The notes under the pieces were generated by a model. It worked only from the letters and a program-made list of their open reading frames with translations. It had not been told where the DNA came from and searched no databases. The translations under genes were made by a program, and so were the position numbers. From Methanomassiliicoccaceae archaeon (GTDB lineage: Archaea; Thermoplasmatota; Thermoplasmata; Methanomassiliicoccales; Methanomethylophilaceae), in NCBI GenBank assembly GCA_009776695.1, contig WRNI01000006.1, positions 1-27,124 on the forward strand: a stretch of 27,124 nucleotides of DNA. The letters run 5' to 3'. Positions 15,333 through 23,906 of the stretch are shown one piece after another (position 1 is the first letter of the stretch; every line of letters begins with the position of its first letter).

Positions 15333-16010
15333 ATGACCCCATATACCGTAACGATGACAAAGGTGTCCCCGTCGATGCTGTCCGCCGATTTCTCCAAACT
15401 GGGCGAAGAATTGAAACGTGTGGAGAACGCCGGCGCGGACTGGGTCCACATCGACGTGATGGACGGAATGTTCGTTCCGAACATAACCATAGGGCCGTCC
15501 GTCGTGAAAGCGTTAAGGCCATTATCGAAGCTTCCGTTCGACGTTCACCTGATGATCGAGGACCCGATAAGATATGTAGAGGAATTCTCCAAAGCAGGGG
15601 CAGATATGATCACCGTCCATATCGAATCGAAGGGCAACACGATGAGAGCGATAGAAAAGATAAGGTCGCTGGGGAGGTCGCCGGGAATTTCCATAAATCC
15701 GGGAACTCCGTTCTCAAAGGCCAGGAAGTATATGGACAAAGTTGATCTGATACTCATCATGACCGTTCAGCCGGGGTTCGGAGGGCAGGCGTTCAGGGAA
15801 GAATGCGTTCCGAAGATAACGCAGGCGAGGAGATACATTGACGATAATGGTCTTGGCGTTGAGATCGTCATAGACGGCGGCATAAACCGTGAGACGGGAA
15901 AGATATGCGCGGACGCCGGTGCCACGGTGCTGGCCGCCGGAAGCTCACTGTTCTCCGCAGAGGATATGAGAAGCGAGATCACGCTCTGGCGGTCCTTCGG
16001 CCGGGAATAG
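15333..16010 (+). CDS. rpe: ribulose-phosphate 3-epimerase
   Basis: This 225-residue TIM barrel interconverts ribulose-5-phosphate and xylulose-5-phosphate in the pentose phosphate pathway. Family signatures are clear: SPSMLSADFSKLGEEL (residues 12-27), VHIDVMDGMFVPNITIGP (metal-binding His and Asp), FDVHLMI, MTVQPGFGGQAF and IDGGINRET (catalytic Asp and phosphate-binding loop). The start is the ATG at 15333, preceded by AAAGGTT; an in-frame ATG 21 nt later is possible. It is divergent from the small zinc-protein gene and ends in TAG. Just downstream lies a perfect 12-bp palindrome, GTATCGCGATAC (16018-16029), of unknown role. Confidence 0.95.
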   Translation: MTPYTVTMTKVSPSMLSADFSKLGEELKRVENAGADWVHIDVMDGMFVPNITIGPSVVKALRPLSKLPFDVHLMIEDPIRYVEEFSKAGADMITVHIESKGNTMRAIEKIRSLGRSPGISINPGTPFSKARKYMDKVDLILIMTVQPGFGGQAFREECVPKITQARRYIDDNGLGVEIVIDGGINRETGKICADAGATVLAAGSSLFSAEDMRSEITLWRSFGRE

Positions 16011-16090
16011 TTGTATGGTATCGCGATACGGTATGAAAACATCCGGGACGGCTGAGAAGATTTATCTACTCTGCTGAGATAGGGGAACGC

Positions 16091-16267
16091 ATGATATTCG
16101 GCAACGACAGGGTCAAACTTATGATCCTTATCCTGTTGATCTCCATCGTTATATTTGCGGTCAGCATACTGGCGCATATTAACGTGCTCGTGACGATAGT
16201 CGTCGGTATTCTGATAATGCTTCTGATAATAGCGATAGTTATGTACGGCTTCGAGGACGAAGAGTGA
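16091..16267 (+). CDS. small two-helix membrane protein
   Basis: A 58-residue open frame starting ATG with GGGGA 5 nt upstream. The sequence is almost wholly hydrophobic after MIFGNDRVK, with two membrane helices (about residues 10-28 and 32-51) separated by AHIN, and ends in the acidic tail YGFEDEE. It fits the space between rpe and fen and stops 12 nt before the fen start, so it may be co-transcribed with fen. The minus strand opposite shows only weak frames. No family is recognised; it may be lineage-specific. Confidence 0.65.
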   Translation: MIFGNDRVKLMILILLISIVIFAVSILAHINVLVTIVVGILIMLLIIAIVMYGFEDEE

Positions 16268-16279
16268 TGCGGTGATCGC

Positions 16280-17311
16280 ATGGGTGTCAACCTCACCGGT
16301 CTGACGGAGCCGAAGAACCTTGAGCTTACTGACCTTAAGGGCAGGTCGGTGGCGGTAGACGCCTACAACACGATATATCAGTTCTTATCCATTATAAGAC
16401 AGCCGGACGGCTCCCCGCTTACCGATTCACAAGGACGTGTGACGTCGCATTTATCAGGCATACTGTACAGAACGGCGAATCTCATCGAATCCGGAATATC
16501 GCCGTCATTCGTTTTTGACGGCGTTCCTCACGACCTGAAAATGGGCACGATAGCGGAACGCCGCGCCAGGCGCGAGAAGGCGGAGAAGGAATGGGAGGAC
16601 GCCGTGAAAGAGGGAGATACGAAGAAGGCGTTCTCCAAGGCGCAGCAGACATCGAAAATGACGGATGATATCAAAACGTCATCGAGGTCGCTGCTGTCAT
16701 ATCTGGGATTACCGGTCATCGATGCGCCGAGCGACGGCGAGGCGCAGGCGGCATACATGTGCAGGAAGGGCGACGTATGGGCCGCGGCGTCACAGGACTT
16801 CGATTCGATACTTTTCGGAACGCCGACGCTGATACGCAACATGACGATAACCGGAAGACGCAAGATGCCGGGAAGGGACCAGTACAGGGACGTCAGGATA
16901 GAGATGATCGAATGTGACGGTTTTCTGAACGATCTCGGTATAACGAGAGAGCAGCTGGTCGACACGTGCATACTGATGGGCACGGACTTCAACCGCGGAA
17001 TAGAGGGCATAGGGCCGAAGAAAGGTCTCAAACTCGTGAAGGCGCACGGCGATCTTGAAGGAGTTATGCGGCATACAGGCGAAGAGATAGAGAATTACGA
17101 GGAGATCCGTAACATATTCCTCAGAAGCAAATATTCAGACGATTACGATCTCACCGTCAGCAAAATAGACCCGGAGAAAGTATGCGAACTGATGTGCGAG
17201 GAGCACGACTTCTCCAAAGAGCGCGTGATGTCCGTCATAGACCGCATAGAAACGTCAAGGAAAGCGGAGGACGCGAGGAAGAAGCAGCGTTCCCTTTTCG
17301 ACGGGTGGTAG
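16280..17311 (+). CDS. fen: flap endonuclease FEN-1
   Basis: This 343-residue structure-specific nuclease removes 5' flaps during Okazaki fragment maturation and repair. The N-terminal block MGVNLTGL...VAVDAYNTIYQFL carries the first catalytic Asp. The internal block has DAPSDGEAQAAYM and ASQDFDSILFGTP with the remaining acidic metal ligands. A helix-hairpin-helix segment, MGTDFNRGIEGIGPKKGLKL, follows. The last residues, QRSLFDGW, look like a PCNA-interacting box with Gly where an aromatic residue is common. Length matches archaeal FEN-1 (about 340). It ends in TAG directly after the box. Confidence 0.97.
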   Translation: MGVNLTGLTEPKNLELTDLKGRSVAVDAYNTIYQFLSIIRQPDGSPLTDSQGRVTSHLSGILYRTANLIESGISPSFVFDGVPHDLKMGTIAERRARREKAEKEWEDAVKEGDTKKAFSKAQQTSKMTDDIKTSSRSLLSYLGLPVIDAPSDGEAQAAYMCRKGDVWAAASQDFDSILFGTPTLIRNMTITGRRKMPGRDQYRDVRIEMIECDGFLNDLGITREQLVDTCILMGTDFNRGIEGIGPKKGLKLVKAHGDLEGVMRHTGEEIENYEEIRNIFLRSKYSDDYDLTVSKIDPEKVCELMCEEHDFSKERVMSVIDRIETSRKAEDARKKQRSLFDGW

Positions 17312-17315
17312 AACA

Positions 17316-17377
17316 TTTTATACTGATTCCGCATTGTGGCATCTCAGACGGGGCAAGATAGCCCCCGTCAGGAAAGG
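17316..17377 (+). promoter_or_regulatory. ileS promoter and 5' leader hairpin
   Basis: TTTTATAC (17316-17323) is a TATA-like box, which would put the transcription start near 17345. The leader then begins almost at once with a hairpin: GACGGGG (17347-17353) pairs with CCCCGTC (17363-17369), with a short loop and one bulge possible. A purine-rich AGGAAAGG follows directly and precedes the ileS ATG by about 8 nt. The stem thus sits against the ribosome site. It lacks a T-tract, so it is not a typical fen terminator. Confidence 0.5.
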
Positions 17378-17384
17378 ATGAGCG

Positions 17385-20351
17385 ATGATAAAGCAGGTCC
17401 GTGCGAATTATGATGCACCTACGATAGAGAAGGAGGTCCAGGAGTTCTGGAGGTCCTCGAACGCCTACGAGAGAACAAAGAAGCTGAGAGAGAACGGAGA
17501 ACGTTTCTATTTCCTTGACGGCCCCCCGTACACAACGGGATCAATTCATTTAGGAACGGCCATGAACAAGGCGATCAAGGACATTCTGATAAGATACTGG
17601 CGGATGAACGGCTATAACGTGAGAGATCAGCCGGGATTCGATATGCACGGTCTTCCGATAGAGGTTCAGGTGGAGAAGAAGGTAGGTCTGAGGTCTAAAA
17701 AGGACATTGAAGAGTACGGCATCGACAAATTCATCGAAACCTGTAAAAGATTTGCGCTTGAATTGCATGGCAGTATGACGGAACAGTTCAGGCAGACGGG
17801 CGTCTGGATGGACTGGGACGATCCGTACCAGACGTTAAAGCCGAACTACCTTGAGGCGGCGTGGTGGACGATATCACGCGCTTACGAGCAAGGTCTTCTC
17901 GATTCGGCCAGCCGTGTGCTGACGTGGTGCCCGAGATGCGAGACCGCATTGGCCGAGGCGGAGATAGAATACTGGGATGAGGACGACCCGTCGGTGATGA
18001 TCCGTTTCCCGATCAAAGATGATAATTGTTCGCTTCTTATATGGACGACCACGCCGTGGACGTTACCTTCGAATCTTGCCGTTGCGGCACATCCCGACCT
18101 TGATTACGTTAAAGCGGAATTATCGAACGCCTCGGGCAAAGAGACACTGATAGTGCTGGCGTCCGAACTCGATAACATCTCGAAGCTCGGCGGGTACGAT
18201 GACGCAAGAATAATAAAGAAGATGAAAGGCAAAGAACTGGAAGGTCTCGGATACATACCGCCGTTCGAAATAGAGGAAAAATATCTTAAGAGGACGGAAT
18301 GGATGTATAAGGTTGTTCTTGCGGATTACGTTGAATCGGATAATACGGGACTCGTTCACACGGCGCCCGGGTTCGGCCCGGATGATTACGAGACAGGCAA
18401 GAAATACAATATCGAACCGTTCTGCCCCGTCGACGGGGCAGGGCGTTTCACAAATGCATTCTCACTCATGGCCGGCATGAAGGTAAAGGTTGCGAACCCC
18501 GAGATAATGAAACACCTTGACGAAAAGGGAATTTTATTCAACTCTTCGAAGATAAAGCACAGGTACGGGCACTGCTGGAGATGCAAATCCCCGATAATAT
18601 ACAGGAACACCGACCAGTGGTTCATCAAAGTGCCCGAGATAAAAGAAAAGATGATGGCGGAGATAGAAAGAGTGAAGTGGATACCCGAATGGGCCGGTTC
18701 GTCCAGAGAGAAGAACTGGGTCGAAGGGGCCCGCGACTGGTGCATCTCGCGGCAAAGATACTGGGGGATACCGCTTCCGATATGGACGTGCTCGTGCGGC
18801 GAGAAACGTGTCGTAGGAACGTATAAGGAACTGAAGGAAGGGAACGGATACACCGAAGGAATGGATACGCACAGGCCGTGGATAGACGCGGTGACATTCA
18901 AATGTCCGAAATGCGGAGGCACGATGGACCGTGTCACCGACGTGCTGGACGTATGGTTCGACTCCGGCGTGGCCGGGTGGGCAACGCTCGGCTTCCCGTC
19001 GGACGACACGGAATTCAAGAAGTGGTGGCCGGCAAGGTTCATCACAGAAGCGCACGACCAGACGAGGGGATGGTTCTATTCTCAATTGGCAGCAGGTGTC
19101 ATCTCATTCGGCAGAGCGCCGTATGACGAAGTTCTGATGCACGGCTGGGTGCTCGACCCGAAGGGGCAGAAGATGAGCAAGAGCAAAGGCAACGTGATAG
19201 AACCGCTGGACATAATCAAAGAGACCGGTGCCGATTCGTTACGGTTTTACGTGACCCGCGTGAACTCGCCGTGGGAGGACACCGCGTTCCAGAAGGACGG
19301 TCCTAAGAATGCAAGAAAGGTACTGAACACATACTGGAACGTTGTGAATTTTGCGTCAACGTACATGAACATTGATAATTACGATCCCGATGCGCACACA
19401 TTCGATTCCGCTAAAGAGCACTTCAGGGACGAGGACATATGGATGATATCCAAAACGGAACGCATGAAGCGCGACGTAACGGAGAACATGGAGTCGCGGA
19501 ATCTTCACAAAGTGGGCCGTGCGCTTGAAGATTATATTCTGGAGGATCTGTCAAGATGGTACGTCCGTCTTGTACGCGACAGGACATGGTCCGAGAACGA
19601 GGATGTAGAGAAAGATAAGAACGCGTCATACTTCATACTGCATTACGCGATAATGAGCACTGCGCTCGCGCTCGCGCCGGTGTGCCCGCACATTTCCGAG
19701 GAGGTGTATCAGCACATGGGCGGTAAAAAGGCGACGGTGCATATGGAGGACTGGCCTTCATTCAGCGAGGAACTGATACGCGATGACCTTGAGCAAAGTA
19801 TGAAATTGGTACAGGACATAGTTGAGCTGATCGCCTCTGAGAGACAAAAGAACAATGTGAAGTTAAGGTGGCCTCTCAAGTCCGTGGTCATACAGGGTGA
19901 ATCGAACGACGTTAACGATTCGATAAGGATATTCGGCCACGTCCTTGCGCAGCAAGGTAACATAAAAGCAGTTGAATATCTTGATGCGGACAAAGAATGC
20001 AGATGCACCGTGAACCCGAATGTCACGAAAGTATCGTTCGGTCCCGGCAACATATGCATCGATTTCGAACTTACCGAGGAGATCGAATCGGAGGGCTACG
20101 CAAGGGAACTGATACGAAGGATACAGCAGATGCGCAAGGACATGAAACTTGACGTCGAGCAGTACATCAGCTGCGACGTGAAGGCGGACGCTGAAATGGT
20201 AAAATTCTTTGAGATGTGGAAAGATCACATAATGAACGAGGTCCGCGCAAAGACCATTACGTTCACGGATGCGCCGATGGGCAATGACGTCAAGGAGTGG
20301 GACATCCAGGGAAAGGAGATAGTAATAGGAATAAGCGCCGCCGATCTGTGA
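17385..20351 (+). CDS. ileS: isoleucyl-tRNA synthetase
   Basis: This 988-residue class I synthetase charges tRNA-Ile. The HIGH-type motif is in GPPYTTGSIHLGTAMNK (HLGT near residue 57), and the KMSKS loop is KMSKSKGN starting at residue 596. The editing domain shows WTTTPWTLPSNLAVAAHP and a GLVHTAPGFGPDDYE segment. The Zn-binding cysteines appear in WTCSCGEK and FKCPKCGG, inside the catalytic core. The C-terminal anticodon-binding helices start near residue 700. The VRDQPGFDMHGLPIEV block is of the archaeal/eukaryal kind. Length is normal for this type. It is followed by a clear hairpin-plus-T terminator, so it forms its own transcription unit. Confidence 0.98.
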   Translation: MIKQVRANYDAPTIEKEVQEFWRSSNAYERTKKLRENGERFYFLDGPPYTTGSIHLGTAMNKAIKDILIRYWRMNGYNVRDQPGFDMHGLPIEVQVEKKVGLRSKKDIEEYGIDKFIETCKRFALELHGSMTEQFRQTGVWMDWDDPYQTLKPNYLEAAWWTISRAYEQGLLDSASRVLTWCPRCETALAEAEIEYWDEDDPSVMIRFPIKDDNCSLLIWTTTPWTLPSNLAVAAHPDLDYVKAELSNASGKETLIVLASELDNISKLGGYDDARIIKKMKGKELEGLGYIPPFEIEEKYLKRTEWMYKVVLADYVESDNTGLVHTAPGFGPDDYETGKKYNIEPFCPVDGAGRFTNAFSLMAGMKVKVANPEIMKHLDEKGILFNSSKIKHRYGHCWRCKSPIIYRNTDQWFIKVPEIKEKMMAEIERVKWIPEWAGSSREKNWVEGARDWCISRQRYWGIPLPIWTCSCGEKRVVGTYKELKEGNGYTEGMDTHRPWIDAVTFKCPKCGGTMDRVTDVLDVWFDSGVAGWATLGFPSDDTEFKKWWPARFITEAHDQTRGWFYSQLAAGVISFGRAPYDEVLMHGWVLDPKGQKMSKSKGNVIEPLDIIKETGADSLRFYVTRVNSPWEDTAFQKDGPKNARKVLNTYWNVVNFASTYMNIDNYDPDAHTFDSAKEHFRDEDIWMISKTERMKRDVTENMESRNLHKVGRALEDYILEDLSRWYVRLVRDRTWSENEDVEKDKNASYFILHYAIMSTALALAPVCPHISEEVYQHMGGKKATVHMEDWPSFSEELIRDDLEQSMKLVQDIVELIASERQKNNVKLRWPLKSVVIQGESNDVNDSIRIFGHVLAQQGNIKAVEYLDADKECRCTVNPNVTKVSFGPGNICIDFELTEEIESEGYARELIRRIQQMRKDMKLDVEQYISCDVKADAEMVKFFEMWKDHIMNEVRAKTITFTDAPMGNDVKEWDIQGKEIVIGISAADL

Positions 20352-20365
20352 ACCCGGCGCACAAT

Positions 20366-20401
20366 ATGCCGCCTTCAGGCGGCATTCACAGATTCTTTTT
20401 T
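20366..20401 (+). terminator. hairpin terminator after ileS
   Basis: ATGCCGCC pairs perfectly with GGCGGCAT around a TTCA loop (20366-20385), followed after 10 nt by TTTTTT (20396-20401). It starts 15 nt after the ileS stop and lies before the ncs6 start. This also argues that the longer reading frame of the next gene, which would run through the hairpin, is not the true start. Confidence 0.75.
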
Positions 20402-20425
20402 AACTATCAATACTTTCGGCGTGGT

Positions 20426-21355
20426 GTGATATGCGACATATGCTCAAAAGAAGCGATAACGTACGTACGGTACAACGGCATGCACCTTTGCTCCGAACAT
20501 TTCATGAAATTCGTTGAGAAACGTGTTAAGAAAGAGATACGCAGGCAGGTGAGTCTTGTATCGGGCGATACCGTAGCGGTGGCCGTTTCCGGAGGGAAGG
20601 ACAGCATGGTGACGCTTCATCTTCTCCATTCGATATTGGGCGAACGGCGTGACATTGATATTCAGTGTGTGACGATAGACGAAGGGATAGACGGATACAG
20701 GCCGGGAAGCATTGAAATTGTGAAAAGATTCTGTGCCGACCGCGGAATAAAGTACAACCAAACATCATTCGCGGAGAGATTCGGCGTGACGATGGATTCC
20801 GTTATACCGTTATCGGGTGAGAACGGTCCGTGCACATATTGCGGAGTGTTCCGGAGGAACGCGATGAACGACGCCGCCAGGAACATCAACGCAAAATATC
20901 TGGCAACAGGTCACAATCTTGATGATACGGCGCAATCGATATTAATGAATTTTACAAGGGGCGACGTCGAACGTCTTATGAGATTGGGCCCTCATAAGAA
21001 TGTGCGCCCCGGCCTGATACCGAGGATACAGCCGCTCAGGATGATACCGGAAAAAGAATCGCTGCTGTATGCGATCGTCGCCGGCATACCTTTTCACGAC
21101 GGCGTGTGCCCATATTCCGACGCGGCATTAAGAAATCAGTTCAGGTCCGTTATTGATGAACTCGAAACACGTTCACCGGGAACGAGGCACAGTATAATTT
21201 CGTCATACGATCAGATACTTCCGTCCCTGATGAAGGACTCAGCGCCGGCTGACCTTAAAAAATGCGCCTGCGGCGAGCCGACAATAGGCAAAGAATGCAA
21301 AGCCTGCGCGCTGAGGAACGAACTGTCGTACAGGTCACAGATCAAAGGTCCCTGA
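20426..21355 (+). CDS. ncs6: tRNA thiolation protein, Ncs6/TtuA family
   Basis: This 309-residue PP-loop ATPase activates tRNA for 2-thiouridine formation. It has an N-terminal zinc site (CDICSKEA...HLCSEHF) and the PP-loop SGGKDSM near residue 57. The cysteine pair in GPCTYCGVFRRNA and the later DGVCPYSDAALRNQ give the three cysteines that bind an iron-sulfur cluster in TtuA. ATGHNLDDTAQSILMN and a C-terminal zinc site (CACGEP...KECKAC) complete the pattern. I use the GTG at 20426, which starts two codons before the first zinc cysteine. The frame extends upstream, but only through the ileS terminator. It overlaps the convergent radical SAM gene by 14 nt. Confidence 0.92.
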   Translation: MICDICSKEAITYVRYNGMHLCSEHFMKFVEKRVKKEIRRQVSLVSGDTVAVAVSGGKDSMVTLHLLHSILGERRDIDIQCVTIDEGIDGYRPGSIEIVKRFCADRGIKYNQTSFAERFGVTMDSVIPLSGENGPCTYCGVFRRNAMNDAARNINAKYLATGHNLDDTAQSILMNFTRGDVERLMRLGPHKNVRPGLIPRIQPLRMIPEKESLLYAIVAGIPFHDGVCPYSDAALRNQFRSVIDELETRSPGTRHSIISSYDQILPSLMKDSAPADLKKCACGEPTIGKECKACALRNELSYRSQIKGP

Positions 21356-22361
21356 ACGGGACAAGGTCGCAGCATCCGCATTCAAAGCACATCGTTCTGA
21401 ACGTGAGCGTCGTAAGATCATATTCGTTGAGTATGTTCTTATGCATATGTGCCAGACGTATCATTCTTTTTTCGCTCACATCGTGAACGATGCCTTCCAT
21501 GTTGCGGCGATTGATGTCATTTATCCTTACCGCTCTCAGCGTCGGAACGCAGCCGAACGACGCGAGCATTCTCATTCCTTCTTCGATATCGCCGTCGGTC
21601 TCGCCGATTCCGAATATGAGATTCGCCGTTACCTTTCCGCGGCCGAATATTTTGACGGAAGCTTTGAGCATCTCCATGACCGTTTCATAACTCAGTTCAG
21701 GGCATATATTCTCAAAAATGTCCTTTCTCGGAGTTTCGGGATTTATTTTTATTTCGTCGGCGCCGGCATCCTTCAGCATCTTTATCTGATCTTCGGAATC
21801 AATGTACGGCTCAACACCTATCGGTATGTCCGGGAATTCGGCGCGTATCGCTCTGACGCATGAGACCATTCTTTTTATCGTGTCCTCAACGCTTCCCGCG
21901 ACGCCCGATGTCAAAGCCACGGAGATAACGTTCTGCTCTTTCATAGAGTTGCGGATCATCTCAACGATCTTCTCATCGGTAAGCGTCTTCGTGGCGTCGC
22001 CTTTCAGCAAAGGCGACGTACAGAACCTGCAGTTGTAAATGCATCTTTGGTCAAGGTTGAAGAATGCCTGTTCCGGCGAGTGGAATACCACGGGCAATAT
22101 CTCCACGTCATCGATGAACCGCTGTCCGCGGCGGGTCAGGGACAACGAACCGTTATCGTCTATCAGTTCGAACTCACCGGAATCGTACGATATCCCTTTT
22201 TTCACGCGCATCCCGCCGAATGAGAAGACGGCGGAACGCTTTCCTGCGCCCGGTCCCGCCGTCGACCGTGATATGCGGTACGGCATTTTGTACCCGCTGG
22301 GAAGCAGAACATCTCCTCCCAGGATCAGCGACGCCTTCTTTCTTATCAGATCTTCTTCCAT
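21342..22361 (-). CDS. radical SAM protein, methanogen-type, unassigned
   Basis: This 339-residue protein has the radical SAM cluster motif CIYNCRFC (about residues 108-115) after QAFFNLDQR. Barrel words follow: VALTSGVAGSVEDTI (SAM-binding region), IPIGVEPYIDSEDQI, ADEIKINPETPR and TANLIFGIGETDGDIEEGM. The last is the glycine-rich turn seen in biotin-synthase-like and lipoyl-synthase-like enzymes. The C-terminus ends with MCFECGCCDLVPF, a dense cysteine cluster that could bind a second metal site. The N-terminal 100 residues are unlike those families. Substrate unknown. Its ATG lies inside the end of cysS (16-nt overlap), so the two are translationally coupled. Confidence 0.85.
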   Translation of the reverse strand: MEEDLIRKKASLILGGDVLLPSGYKMPYRISRSTAGPGAGKRSAVFSFGGMRVKKGISYDSGEFELIDDNGSLSLTRRGQRFIDDVEILPVVFHSPEQAFFNLDQRCIYNCRFCTSPLLKGDATKTLTDEKIVEMIRNSMKEQNVISVALTSGVAGSVEDTIKRMVSCVRAIRAEFPDIPIGVEPYIDSEDQIKMLKDAGADEIKINPETPRKDIFENICPELSYETVMEMLKASVKIFGRGKVTANLIFGIGETDGDIEEGMRMLASFGCVPTLRAVRINDINRRNMEGIVHDVSEKRMIRLAHMHKNILNEYDLTTLTFRTMCFECGCCDLVPFRDL

Positions 22362-23743
22362 TTGGCGCCTTCCGCTGTGTCTTCTATTTTCAATCCGACT
22401 TCGTCCAGCTTGTTGCGAAGCATGTCGGCGATATCGAACAGTTTGCGTTTTCTGAGCTCTGAGCGTATTTCGATGATGATGTTCATGACAGCGTCCAGCG
22501 AGTCATCGGATACGCCGTCGCCGGGAAGGATGCCGAATATCGTATCGATCTCGTCAAGCAGTTTTATCGAGTCCTCAGCGCCTTTCCTGCTGAGCGTGCG
22601 TTCCGCCATCATTTTATTCGTATCCCTCACCATCTGGAAGATCGCGCTGATGACCCCTCGTGTGTTGATATCGTCGTCCATGTTCCTGATGAACTCGTCC
22701 TTCGTCCTTTTGACCATCTTTTCAGCGTCGTCCGTTCCGTCTGCGCTCTTTGCGTACGCTTTCAGTTCAGAGTAATTGTTCCACATCCTTCTGAGACTTG
22801 CGGCGGCCTCTTCCATTGCCTCTTCGCCGTATACCAGCGGGCCTCTGTAATGCGTGCTCAGGAAGTAGTAGCGTAACGTCTGTTTATCGTATCCGGAAAG
22901 CACGTCCTTCACTCTGAAGAAATTTCCGAGCGACTTGCTCATCTTCTCGCCTTTTACCTGCAGCATACCGTTATGCATCCAGTAGTTCGCAAGCGGTCCT
23001 CCCGTTACCGCTTCCGTCTGGAGTATCTCGTTCTCATGGTGCGGAAAGATAAGGTCATTGCCGCCGCCGTGTATGTCTATCGTATCTCCTAAATGGCGTT
23101 TGATCATTGCGGAGCATTCAATATGCCATCCCGGCCTTCCCTTGCCCCACGGCGAGTCCCATGATATCTCGCCGGGCTTCGCTGACTTCCATACCGCAAA
23201 GTCCATCGGATCGCGTTTCTGCTCATCTGTAGCAATGCGACCGGATGATTCAAGGTTCTCAAGCTTCTGATTCGTGAGCCTTCCGTAATTCTTTATCTTA
23301 CTGACGGAGAAGTAAACGCTTCCGTCCTCCGTCCTGTAGCCGAATCCCGCGTCAACGATGTCGGAGATCATTTTTATGATGTCCGGCATGCTCTCGCTCG
23401 CCTTCGGATATACGTCGGCGCGGCCGACGCCCATGGCCGCCGCCTCTTTGAAATATCTTTCTATGTACCTTGCGGAAAGTTCCAGCGGGTCCACGTTCTC
23501 TTCGTTAGCGCGGTTTATTATCTTGTCGTCGACATCCGTGAAATTTGTTACGTGCTTCACGTCATAACCCGAATACCTGAGATATTTTGCGACGACGTCG
23601 AAAACTATCATGCTTCTGGCGTGGCCCATGTGTATATCGTCGTATACGGTAACGCCGCAGACGTACATGCTGACCCTGTTCTTCTCTATTGGTCTGAAAA
23701 CCTCTTTCTTATCGGTCAGCGTGTTGTGAATGGTCAGTGTCAT
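22346..23743 (-). CDS. cysS: cysteinyl-tRNA synthetase
   Basis: This 465-residue class I synthetase attaches cysteine to tRNA-Cys. Zinc ligands fall at Cys29 (MYVCGVTVYD), Cys210 (GWHIECS), His235 and Glu239 (HHENE), one residue off the well-known E. coli positions. The HIGH motif is HMGH (38-41) and KMSKS is at 267-271. Length is usual. I start at MTLTIHNTLT: the reading frame extends 84 nt upstream, but an AAGGTG ribosome site precedes this ATG and family similarity begins here. A TATA-like GTTTATACGG lies about 30 nt upstream on the minus strand. The downstream radical SAM gene overlaps by 16 nt. A tRNA-Cys gene lies 0.8 kb away. Confidence 0.97.
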   Translation of the reverse strand: MTLTIHNTLTDKKEVFRPIEKNRVSMYVCGVTVYDDIHMGHARSMIVFDVVAKYLRYSGYDVKHVTNFTDVDDKIINRANEENVDPLELSARYIERYFKEAAAMGVGRADVYPKASESMPDIIKMISDIVDAGFGYRTEDGSVYFSVSKIKNYGRLTNQKLENLESSGRIATDEQKRDPMDFAVWKSAKPGEISWDSPWGKGRPGWHIECSAMIKRHLGDTIDIHGGGNDLIFPHHENEILQTEAVTGGPLANYWMHNGMLQVKGEKMSKSLGNFFRVKDVLSGYDKQTLRYYFLSTHYRGPLVYGEEAMEEAAASLRRMWNNYSELKAYAKSADGTDDAEKMVKRTKDEFIRNMDDDINTRGVISAIFQMVRDTNKMMAERTLSRKGAEDSIKLLDEIDTIFGILPGDGVSDDSLDAVMNIIIEIRSELRKRKLFDIADMLRNKLDEVGLKIEDTAEGAKWKKI

Positions 23744-23822
23744 ATTGAGCACCTTAAGGAATGATATTCCGTATAAACAATTCTGTATTAAAAATGAGGT
23801 TACCGCTGTTTTATTCTTTCGG

Positions 23823-23846
23823 CGCATCCGTGCGGTAACGGATGCG
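23823..23846. terminator. 9-bp hairpin between cysS and tbp
   Basis: CGCATCCGT and ACGGATGCG form a perfect 9-bp stem around GCGGTA. It sits between the leftward tbp gene and the cysS promoter. It is not followed by a clean T-run on the minus strand (GCCGAAAGAATAAA), whereas T-rich AATTTTTCCTTT directly after the tbp stop looks like the archaeal terminator proper. It may back up termination or be a small RNA element. Confidence 0.4.
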
Positions 23847-23906
23847 GGACGGTCTTCACAGAACGTAAACTTTCAACAAAGGAAAAATTATTGATGGAAG
23901 TGGTTT

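Noticed and set aside
6803..17311. TAG as a pyrrolysine codon in DUF1638, fic, rpe or fen
   Set aside because: Each TAG sits where the family normally ends (for fen, straight after the PCNA box). About six of 28 genes use TAG, so it seems to be an ordinary stop here, and no Pyl genes are in the window.
20297..20425. Longer N-terminus for the Ncs6/TtuA protein
   Set aside because: It would overlap the end of ileS and translate the terminator hairpin. The GTG at 20426 lies right before the first zinc cysteine and gives the normal family length.
23744..23827. Longer N-terminus for CysS
   Set aside because: It runs through the TATA-like box and ribosome site. The zinc and HIGH positions match E. 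coli numbering only from the ATG at 23743.
23823..23846. Rho-independent type terminator for tbp
   Set aside because: The stem is strong, but no T-run follows on the tbp strand. I kept it as a hairpin with low confidence in a terminator role.
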